Shown here: one piece after another, positions 55,156 to 64,000 of the stretch
How the letters are laid out: every line of letters begins with the position of its first letter
Position numbering within the stretch: position 1 is the stretch's first letter
Assembly: GCA_030686995.1 (NCBI GenBank)
Contig: CM060693.1
Location: forward strand, 110,075,243-110,139,242
Direction of reading: 5' to 3'
Length of the DNA stretch: 64,000 nt
Source: Artemisia argyi
Lineage: Eukaryota; Streptophyta; Magnoliopsida; Asterales; Asteraceae
Position numbers and translations under genes: made by a program
Notes under the pieces: model-generated
What the model was told of the DNA's origin: nothing
The model's input: the letters and a program-made list of their open reading frames with translations, nothing else
Database searches by the model: none

Positions 55156-56497
55156 TGATGTGTAAGGAATGGTTTAAATTTATAATACTAGTTTTACCGA
55201 TTTTGATAAACCAAACACACGGGTAAAGTATAACCCTCGTTGGTAATATAAGTTTTAGGTAAGACCAGGTCGTATCCACAGGAACTTAGTTCGTTCGAGT
55301 TTAAATATAAATAAGTAGTAAACAAGACAATAAGTAACAAATAGCAAATATGATAATATGAAGGATTCGAATAATAAAACATATGATTGCTTTGATAACT
55401 TAGATAATCTAGTGGCAATGCTTATGATTTGATCTAAGTTTGATAATATATGTAGCATACGATTTATAACTTTGTCATTATCATCAAAAGAGCAATTTCA
55501 TAATCCGTTAGGTTCAATTCAAGATTTATACTTGTCCACCAAAAGATTTCTCTTGAGATAGTATCTGATATCAAGTCAAGATTATTATTAATTCTCTTAA
55601 GTGGATTTCTCCTTTTAAAGGCTAGGAACGCAGACAAGTTCCTAAAATTGCGTTTAACATATTGGTTCTTTCGACCTATCCCGACATGTTATATTCAATC
55701 AGTTTCAATAGATAAACATAATAAAATTTAGATATAAAATAGTTCATAACATAAACTCGAAATTGATAAAGATCAAAACATAATCATAAATCACTTTATT
55801 ATATTCACATATCCAAGCAATCACAAGAGGTTTAACCTCTCATGGCTAATGAATTCAAGACAACAGAAATGACTAAATAGTAAACAAGAGACATACGAAT
55901 CGGATTGATCAAATGGATTACACAAGTGTCACAAGTAACCAAGATTTCGACACCAACATGCATTCAACACCCCTTGCTCTACTCGTTCACGTCTGGCTAA
56001 GGCTCAGGATCACATAGTACTTCTTATCTCTGCTTCGCGAGAATTGGTTATTGAGTGGAGAGTTCAAATGATTGCAAATGAGCTCTATTTATAGGCTTCT
56101 GATGTCCAAAGTACGGCGTACTTTTATTATGAGAGCGGCGCACTTTGCTGTTTTCTTGGTGCCAAAGTTTCATAAATGCAGAGGAAGTACGGCACGCTTC
56201 AAATACAAAACCGACGCACTTTTATTTAATATAACTTATTGACTTCCTTTGACCGAGAGGACAAGTGCGGCACACTTAGCTGAAAAACCGGCGCACTTGG
56301 TAGGAATATAATGGACTTCTTATTTCATTTCTTAGAATGATGAGATAGTTGTTCTTTTCAATGTTTCATGCTTCTGAACGTCTAAGAGTGAACCTGCATT
56401 CATTTCATGCTATTAAGTACCAAAAGTTCACACTAAATGATCATAAACATATAATATAATGCTCGAGAAATATATATAATTAGAGTGTTATAAAATA
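55156..56497 (-). repeat. Athila/Tat-type 3' LTR, minus strand
   Basis: On the minus strand it follows the tract AAGTGTGGAGGT and ends TACACATCA (55156), the same ending as the LTR at 19968. A TATA box (CTATAAATAG on the minus strand, 56085-56095) lies downstream of an array of GCGGCGCACTT-type palindromes (56105-56300). Confidence 0.65.
56085..56300 (-). promoter_or_regulatory. AAGTGCGCCGCACTT-type palindrome array and TATA box
   Basis: Copies or half copies such as AAGTACGGCGTACTT (56109), GCGGCGCACTT (56135), AAGTACGGCACGCTT (56185), CGACGCACTT (56212), AAGTGCGGCACACTT (56273) and CCGGCGCACTT (56288) lie upstream of the minus-strand TATA box. Confidence 0.65.
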
Positions 56498-56532
56498 CCT
56501 CCACACTTAGCTATTGCTTGCCCTCAAGCAAT
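56498..56532 (-). promoter_or_regulatory. Hairpin and polypurine tract before the minus-strand LTR
   Basis: On the minus strand, arms ATTGCTTG and CAAGCAAT (56513-56532) enclose AGGG. Five bases later comes AGTGTGGAGGT. The stem is very close to the Athila one at 43398. Confidence 0.75.
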
Positions 56533-58036
56533 CAAGTGAGAAAATTCAATTTGTTTTTTTTATCATGGAGATATATTATCAAGATTTCATTATTTAGCTA
56601 AAAAGGCATTGGCACGTAACTAAAGACACCTCACGAAGGATTAATTTAATTGGTTCACACAATTCACTCAAGTAGGGTTAATATCACTCAATTGCACAGA
56701 CACGACTAAACAGCTACCATAGGCTTGCACAAATCACAAAGACAACTCCGACAAGGCGTAAGCACCAGACAATGATATCAATGAGGACTTTCTGGGTTGG
56801 CTTTGGGATTAAGGATATGAATAAGGCATGTATAATTTTCTTTTGTTTTAAGTGGGTTCTTAAAATGAAATACCAATAAGCTGCTTATCATCATAGAGGA
56901 TATTCTTAGATCTTCATCTCATTCTTTCTTTCTTTCAACATAAACATTTTCCTTACTTTCGATTTAGCGTATACATATTTCCAACTTCTTTCTTTTTCTT
57001 TCATATTTCTAGTAACTTTTCTTTCTTACTTTTCTTTTTCATTATGCAGTAATAATCAATGAAACTTCATTCTTTTTGAGCAAATATAATTAGTGTGATC
57101 AAAGAAAAAAGCTAAGGCTCACATATTATTCTAGGTGGCAATAGCACTAAAAATGAGCGCTAGAAGGCTAATTCTAGAGGATACTAGTGACCAGTAAAGT
57201 CAACTAGATTATAACTTTTATAGGATTGCTATTTGGTGTAAATCCTAACTTTGCCTCAATATCATGTAAAATTGTCTATAAAGCATAAAAATGCAATCTC
57301 ACTGCGGCATTCGTTATTGATGTATAAGTGCAAGTTCTAGAGCTAATTTAAAATCGTTGGCTCACTCATATATTTGGAGGAAAGTGTAGCAGATATACAC
57401 TTATCAGGGCTTATAATGATCTTACATTTGTGGTGAATGAAATTGTGTCTAGCTATAGCGTCAATCCAAGTGGATTTTCCTTAATAACTTGTAAAAAATA
57501 TTAATTTTATAATTTTTATTAATTGAATGCAATGATTTTAACATGTAATCGATTTTTATGGAATAATTATATTTTTTTTTACTATTTGGCTCCCCCCATA
57601 CTCAAGTTGAACATTGCCCTCAATGTTTATAACTGGGAATAAATGAAAATAGGAAAAAACAAATAATAAAACTACTAAAGAGACAGAAACTTCCCGGACC
57701 ATATGAGAAAGCATGAAGAGCTCAGCTATCCCAAATGCGGTCTCTTCTTCATCATAATAATCTGAAAATTAAAAAAAATAAACACAAAAAATGGAAAATA
57801 TTTTTCGGTTTTGTGGGTTATATATATTTATTTTTTTATATTTTTATATTTTACCTCCACACTTAAGTTTGATAGTGTGGTGAAACAAAGAGAAAATAAA
57901 AATGAAATGGAACATAACGGGTTGCCTCCCGCAAAGCGCTAATTTCAGAGTTTATAGCTCGACTCATGTAATTAAGGCTGATTTAATTGTTTGAGAAGAA
58001 GGGGGTTGATTCTTCCCTTCTATCATTGAAACTTTC
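56533..58036 (-). other. 3' UTR of the minus-strand Athila/Tat-type element
   Basis: Non-coding. It has a second hairpin/polypurine pair at 57588-57627, a third polypurine-like run near 57853, and the motif GGGAGGCAACCC near 57920 shared with about 18768. The remainder is AT-rich with no ORF. Confidence 0.55.
57588..57627 (-). promoter_or_regulatory. Internal hairpin and polypurine run (minus strand)
   Basis: On the minus strand, arms AACATTG and CAATGTT (57610-57627) enclose AGGG. Seven bases later comes AGTATGGGGGGAG. Confidence 0.65.
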
Positions 58037-58961
58037 TTACTCATGGTATAATTTTAGTCTGTGACCATTGACTATAAAACTTTTATTGTCAAATCTGTAC
58101 AATTCAACATATCCGGATGTAAATTGATGTTTAACAGTATAAGGTTCAAGCCAACGACTCATAAGTTTCGGTTGTTTGATTTTGAACTTAGATTGGAACA
58201 AAAGGACTTTATCTCCTTTCTTGAACTCTTTTCTTATTTTTAATTTTCTATCATGCCAAACCTTTGTTCTAGCTTTGTAAAGATGAGAGTTTTCATAAGC
58301 ATGAAAGCGTAATTCGTCTAGTTCATGAAGTTGAAACATACGTTTCTCACCGGCGGCAATTAAATCTAAATTACAGTTTTTAAGAGCCCAGTATGCGTGG
58401 TGTTCTATTTCAAAAGGTAGGTGACACGATTTACCGTATATTAGTTTACATGGAGTTGTTCATGTTGGTGTTTTATAAGCAGTTCAAAAAGCCCATAGAG
58501 CATCATCAAGTTTCCTTGCCCAAACAACAGGGTTGTCTTTCACTGTTTTCTCAAGTATTCTTTTAAGAGCTCTATTAGTATTTTCGACTTGACCACTCGT
58601 TTGAGGGTGATAGGATCTAGAGAACCGATGATTGACTCCATATCTTTTCATGGCTTTTTCCATCATTTTATTGCAAAAGTGAGTGCCTCTGTCGCTTAGG
58701 AGAGCTTTCGGCTTACCAAAACGACAAAAGAGTTTTTTGAGAAATGTTATAACAAATTTGGCATCATTTGTTTGAAGAACTTGAGCTTCTTCCTATTTTG
58801 AGACATAGTCAACAACGACTAGGATGTATTCAAATTTTGATGATTTGGGAAATGGTCCCATAAAATCTATACCCCAAATTTCAAAAATTTTACATACTTG
58901 AATATAATTCATAGGCATTTCATCCCTTTTAGAAATGTTTCCAGTTTTCATAGGCATTTCA
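58037..58961 (-). pseudogene. Athila-like integrase fragment, broken
   Basis: This is the catalytic core and C-terminal domain of a retroviral-type integrase, which inserts cDNA into the genome. On the minus strand one frame runs through [20 protein letters not shown] (first catalytic D), DRGTHFCN (second D), TSGQVENTNRALKR (E), the LDDALWAF motif and a C-terminal part ending GHRLKLYHE, close to the Athila integrase at 41574-42551. At least three in-frame stops occur (near 58460, 58480 and 58790). The N-terminal finger, RNase H and RT are missing: the gene is cut at 58961 by a junction with another LTR. The element is dead. Confidence 0.85.
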
Positions 58962-61900
58962 ACCCTATGACTCTCACTCAACACCTAGTGTTGACTTTTT
59001 AAGCATGTATCCTAGGTAACGGAGTGATGAGTGCGCAAACACTCATCATTTTTATCGTATTTAAACTGCCAAAACATACAAAAACAATCGAAAAGTCATC
59101 AAAATACTTAAATTATCCCAGGGATTGTGTTTTATGTGTTTTAAATGCAAAATGAGCAAAAACAAATGAAAAACGATCAAAGTTTGCAATATTGGCAGTT
59201 TCAGTCCCCCAAGTTTCAAAATTTGTCAAAAATAGTCCATATGCATTTATTTTGAAAGAAAAGTCAACCCAAGTCATTAAAAATTCAAAAGTTATCAAAA
59301 ACGGACTATGGGTGAAAAAGTTTGGAAAATTTACATGATTGGTCCCTGGAGTTTGGAAATTTGCAGAAATAGTCCCTGGGAATTTTGAAAATTAAAAAAT
59401 TGCAAAAATTGATCTTGGAATATCAAACTTGGCAATATTGGTCCCTTGTGATATTTTGGCAGAAGTAAAATTTCAGTCCCTTGGTTTGGTGGAAATTTCA
59501 CTTTTGGTCCCTATGTTTACAACAATTCCAACCGGACCCTTAATAATTTTTACAACCAAACCCAACACCAAACCAAGCCCATTTACCTTTTCCCTTGGCC
59601 CATTCCCTCATCCAGCCCATCACCATCACTAGCCAACTCCCACACACTAATATTACACCCATCCGTTTTAAATAATCACCCCCAGTCAAACCCGTTTGGC
59701 TTTCACCATCTTCACCTCCACTTGCCAACCTGCTCCTTCCCCCCCCCTCTCCTCCACCTCAGCTCTCCCATAACATGTCCCCCCCAGCTTCCACATACTC
59801 CAAATAGCATTTATTGCTCCATAAACCTAACACTCCACCAAGACTTTTAGCAGTTAAGAAAAATGGCGCCAAAACCACTTTTGATGGCTAGGAACACTCC
59901 CACCCAATCCAATGGGTGGGATTCACTCAGAGAAGCTTTATGAAGCCATTGGCGGCTATATAAGGTGAAGAGAAGCAGTGGAGAAATATATATAGTATAA
60001 CTTAGCAAAATTTAGGTCGGTTGTAATAATTTTAAGTTTGTAATTGTAATTTTAAGCTTTTTATTATCAAATTCAGTGATATAAGTGTAATATGAACCTT
60101 TTTTATTAATGAATTTCAGTGTTTCATTTTGAATTCCATTTTGTTTAATTTTCACTAAAATCTTAAGCATAGTTCAAATGGTAATTACAGTTGTTTTTAT
60201 GGACTAGATTAGGTCACTTAAGCTCCCATGAAGCTTTATAAAGGCTTCTAGTAACTTAAAACTCAGTTTAGCTAACAAAACTCAAAATTACAAAGTTGGT
60301 CAACAAAAGTCAAACTGTGGGATTTGGATGTGCTTTTTGGAATTCAGAGCAATAATGGAAGCAAAGTAGCTTTGGAAACATGGTTTAGTGTCTCAGGGGA
60401 GACCATAGGGTGAATATTGGTCCTTGGTTGATGATTCTACTCTTGGAAGCATTGTAAGCTCATTTTACCATTTATACCTATTACTGCATAAGTTATTGTT
60501 CTTGTTGTTATTTGTGCAAATCTTGTTTACTAAGTGTATTTAAGCTATTTTAGAACTTAAAATTGAATGTTGGTTTGATTAAATTCCATTGATCTCATTA
60601 ATAGTTTACTTAACTGCCAAATTTTAGAGTTTTAGTGAAATATAAGTTGTTGGTGTTATTGCTTCTGTTTTAATACTTAGTTAGGCTTAATATAATAGTA
60701 TAAGTGCTCACATTTTGGTTTCATGGACTGTATTGATCATTAGCATTGAAATTCCCACATCAGTTAGTATATAGGGGTGTTTGGAATAAGTAGATAGTCT
60801 GTGATCTAGGGTGTGTTTGCTGGTAATTGCTATTTATACATGTTACACTAGGTTGAAATCAGTCACTCAAGTCATAAAAATCATCCCTTGTTTTATAAAA
60901 AGTCAAAAACTCACTCTAAGTGCCCTCACAGTTAACTGTGAGGGCTTTGGCATCCAAAACTTTGGATTTTGGCTCATTAGTGATAGTCATTACCAATTTT
61001 AGTTCCATATTAGTTCATAACATCATAATCAGTGAGTAGGATTGATCCAAAAGTCACCAAAGTCAACCTTGCAAGTTTTAGTGAAAAAGTCAAAAAGTGC
61101 AATCTCAGATTTTTGCAAAAATGGGGTGAATTTTCATGATTTTTGTGTTGTGATTTGGGATTTGAAAATTCTTGTATGTATACTCTACCAGCTGATCTAT
61201 TGATTCATTCACTTTTCATAATTTTGTGAATTTATTTAGTGGACCAAATTGCCCCTTGAACTGAGCTGCAGGGCAAGCCTTTGCCCTGTGCATTCAGCAG
61301 ACCTCTCACCCCACCATCTTTGGTGATAGTTTGTGGCCACCCCAGTGGGTCCCATACCCCACATTTGGTTCCTTACAGCCCCCCTCCTACCAGTGTTGAA
61401 GGGTTGACCTTTTATTTGACCATTGGACCTGTGGACCCCACTTTGTTTTGCCTCAAAAGACTGTCCCAACTCTGTCTCAGATTCACAATAAGCAAAGTGC
61501 TTATTTGTGTTTTGTGGCTTATTCAAGCTACTTATTTGGTTGAACTTGCTAAATATTGTTCATACAACTCAGAGAAATCAAAGTTTATCATTGTGGACCC
61601 CACACTCTCCATTTGAGCTTAATTCCATCCTCAGTCAACAAAAGTCAACTGAGTGGACTAATAAGCACTCAAAGTGCTTATTTCTGGTTTGTGTAAAGAG
61701 TGTCTTCATAAAAAGTTTTAGTTTTTAGTGTATAATCAGTTTGGAATAAGAAAAAACCAAAAAAAACCAACTTTAATTATAGTGCTAGCTTCTATTTAAT
61801 AGGAATTATCATTTTAATTTTCTTTTTAGCTTATTTATAAGCAATATATCATTTTTATATTTTTATTAATTCTCTTTTAGGTTAAAGTAATTCTAGAAAT

Positions 61901-63019
61901 TTTCCAGATTTTTCTTTTGTCTTTTAGTGGTTTTTAGAATTAATTTTAGTTTAATTAATTAATAATTAATATTAAGTAATTAAATAGCATAATTAGATTT
62001 TATAAAGTACAACCTAGTTTTTAAAATTTTTCTAGCTTTTATATAAGTTAAAACATTTTTATAAATTTTTCTAGAATTTATACTGTTCATTTTCTATTTT
62101 TTATATTTTAATTAGTTTAATTGGTAATTAATTAATAATTAGATTAATAATTAGTAAATTAGTTTAAAAATACACAAAATCAACTTTTTATAATTTTTTA
62201 GGATTCCTATGATGGTTAATTAGATTTGTCAAATTTTTCTTAATTTTCTAAGCCTTTTTAGTATTTTTAATAATTCTAATTATTTTAATTAGTTAATAAA
62301 TAGATAGTTAGTAATTAATTAATAATTAATAATTAAATAGTGTAAAAATAATTTTTCTTTTTCTCAAAATTTTCTTTATTTTTTAGGATTGTTAAAATAA
62401 TAATTTTACACTTGTAACCTTGTCCGTCCATCAGTTGTACTTTTTGTTTCGTTTGTCAGCGTACGTTTTTAATTAAAACGTACGTTTTTAGGTTTTAGCT
62501 CAAATCTTCTTAATCTCAATTCACGTAATCAATCACATAGCTTTCCTAAGCTATTTAATTTCATAATTCTCAAATAATTCTTATCACAACCCTTTTCTGT
62601 GAATAATCACCTGATCACAAGTACGCTAAAGCACAATCCACACCTCGTCGGGACATAACGACCTGGTGATACCCTTTATTACCCGGAAGCATTGGTCTAG
62701 GTAGTTTGACTTTGTTGACCATTTACTTGGTCAATTTAGGTTGACTGTTTAGCATCAATCACGGAGCTCTGTGGAAATTATGGCATGGAGAGGCACGAGA
62801 CTTGAAAGACTTTCTATTTGGTTATCATTCAAACATAACAACTCACACTTAGATTCACGGGACCTAATCTTATAAAACTCTAATAATTTCTAATGAATGA
62901 TAACTCATTTTTATAAAATGTCTCTTTTTGAGTCATTCCCTGTTATTGTATCTATGGTCCATGAGGTAATACCCGAAACACTTAATCCGCTGCGATCAGT
63001 GAAAAATGGGGGTGTTACA
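58962..63019 (+). repeat. 5' LTR remnant, interrupted by a solo LTR
   Basis: Parts 58962-59024 and 62767-63019 are the last portion of an LTR ending GGGGGTGTTACA. The sequence CACTCAACACCTAGTGTTGAC (with small changes) matches 50103-50130 in the solo LTR at 47329, about 400 bp from that LTR's end. The first nine tenths are missing at the 58961 junction. Confidence 0.7.
59025..62761 (+). mobile_element. Athila-like solo LTR, TSD CGGAG
   Basis: 3737 bp, from TGATGAGTGCGCAAACACTC to CATCAATCA, flanked by CGGAG at 59020-59024 and 62762-62766. It has the same blocks as the Athila LTRs (terminal 9-bp inverted repeat, GTCC-periodic block 59197-59515, TATA box near 59957, AT-rich part, closing ACGTACGTTTTTAGG at about 62476) but is clearly diverged, so it is a separate subfamily. 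Confidence 0.88.
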
Positions 63020-63022
63020 GAT

Positions 63023-63034
63023 TGGTATCAGAGC
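63023..63034 (+). promoter_or_regulatory. Initiator-Met primer binding site
   Basis: TGGTATCAGAGC, three bases after the LTR end, is the exact complement of plant initiator tRNA-Met 3' ends and marks the start of a new internal region. Confidence 0.88.
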
Positions 63035-63220
63035 TTCAGTTGTCGAGAATAAGGTCAAAACCTAAACTACAACTACTTTTTCAGATACCCAAGGAAGTCT
63101 TTCGCGCCACTCCACTCCCCAATGCCTACTTCCTTGAGCCATATGTGCATTAGTTTTGCGTAATAGGTATTTCCTTAACTTATATGCTAGCTTACATTAT
63201 TTTATCAGTTTTAGATAGTT

Positions 63221-63940
63221 ATGCCCTGCTCCACACTACTCTACCTTTACCCCACCCGAATCACTTACGGAGAATGCTCTTCCCTATCCTAATGATTCGG
63301 ATCATAGTTTTAAAAATATTTTTCCCAATTCCCAAGAAAGCCCTAGGAATAATATAGATACACATTCACCCTTAGATTTTACACCTTTCGTCGATGACCC
63401 ACACTTAAAATGTATAAGAGAATTCTATGCTAAGGCATCACCTATTACTCCCATTTGAACCACATGGGTTCTTTGTTCCTAGAGAACCTTATATACCTAG
63501 GAAACCTATCCCTGCTTATATCCCTAGATATGAACCTAGACAACCCTATACCATAGCACTTACACCTTACTTAGTAAACCCTCCCACTTCACTTTGGAAA
63601 TCTGAATTAGGAGAAAATTCCACTAGGACAACTTTAGAAAACCGGGAAAATCGGGTAGAAGATATTTTAAATAACTTAGATGAAATATTTCTTGACCTTA
63701 TTTAGAAGATAGAAGAAGGTCATGATAATAACCTAGGCACCCGACCTAATTATAGTAGTTTAAGAAACACCCTACAACAATCCCGTTTTAAGATAGCTAA
63801 ATTATAGAAAAATCAAATGAGACACCACCGTAAGATAGCCTTTGCCCGTTTTAGGATTTGTACATTAGAAAAGATGATTGATGATGCTGAGGAAAGTCAT
63901 CAATCAAATTTAGGAAATATTACAACCTTAAACCCTTAGA
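63221..63940 (+). pseudogene. First ORF of the 63-kb element, unrecognised and broken
   Basis: I do not recognise this product. About 190 nt after the PBS a Pro/Tyr/Asn-rich reading frame begins. It can be followed as PESLTENALPYPNDSD (from about 63252), then after a one-base frame change near 63455-63462 as EPHGFFVPREPYIPRKPIP and ENRENRVEDILNNLDEIF, with a stop at 63703 and another near 63806. It continues toward 63940 with DDAEESHQSN. The position suits gag, but no capsid core or zinc knuckle is seen. It could be the leader ORF of a non-autonomous relative. The rest of the element lies beyond the window. Confidence 0.45.
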
Positions 63941-64000
63941 TTTAAGAAAACTTTGGAAGAAATCCCTAAATAATATGCCTTTAGAAGTTTAGCCTTAGAA

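Overview
This window looks like a repeat-rich, intergenic stretch of a eudicot nuclear genome. Every recognisable coding region belongs to a transposable element, and I find no convincing host gene, rRNA or tRNA gene. The style of the Ty1/copia element (a Sirevirus with an envelope-like ORF behind pol) and of the long-LTR Athila elements reminds me of daisy-family (Asteraceae) genomes. That is an impression from memory, not a database result.

Layout. (1) 1-16825: two Sirevirus copies in tandem. The 3' non-coding part of a left copy (1-4069) runs into an LTR (4070-4395), which also serves as 5' LTR for a right copy. The right copy carries a broken pol (4477-8670), a TCGAGTTTG minisatellite (9565-10027), a broken envelope-like gene (10449-14194), a hairpin-rich 3' region and a diverged LTR (16477-16825). 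(2) 16826-22645: a mosaic of old Athila/Tat-type pieces, including a minus-strand LTR with PBS and one ORF of unknown function (18823-19803). (3) 22646-47256: a complete Athila-type Ty3/gypsy element with TSD ACATG. Its 5' LTR is split by a 3.35-kb minus-strand solo LTR (22675-26021, TSD TTTTT), and its gag-pol is split by a minus-strand L1-type LINE (32333-38696) whose two ORFs are intact. (4) 47329-50544: a further solo LTR (TSD TGAAT), sitting in the 3' end of an older plus-strand Athila/Tat-type element whose 3' LTR begins at 50710. (5) 51715-53701: one end of a CACTA transposon and three MITE-like elements. (6) 53704-55155: unassigned, possibly low-copy sequence. (7) 55156-58961: 3' LTR, 3' UTR and broken integrase of a minus-strand Athila/Tat-type element. 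(8) 58962-64000: the end of a 5' LTR with an initiator-Met PBS at 63023, split by an Athila-like solo LTR (59025-62761, TSD CGGAG), followed by an unrecognised, broken first ORF.

Insertion order can be read from the TSDs: the older plus-strand Athila/Tat-type element received the Athila element and, separately, a solo LTR; the Athila element then received a solo LTR and a LINE. Only the LINE keeps open ORFs, so it is probably the youngest coding insertion.

The most interesting signals are structural rather than coding. Hairpins with covarying stems sit directly upstream of polypurine tracts in both the Athila/Tat-type and Sirevirus elements. Four tandem hairpins with compensatory changes precede the Athila 3' LTR. 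Arrays of GC-rich palindromes lie immediately upstream of the TATA box in four different LTRs or LTR-like promoters.
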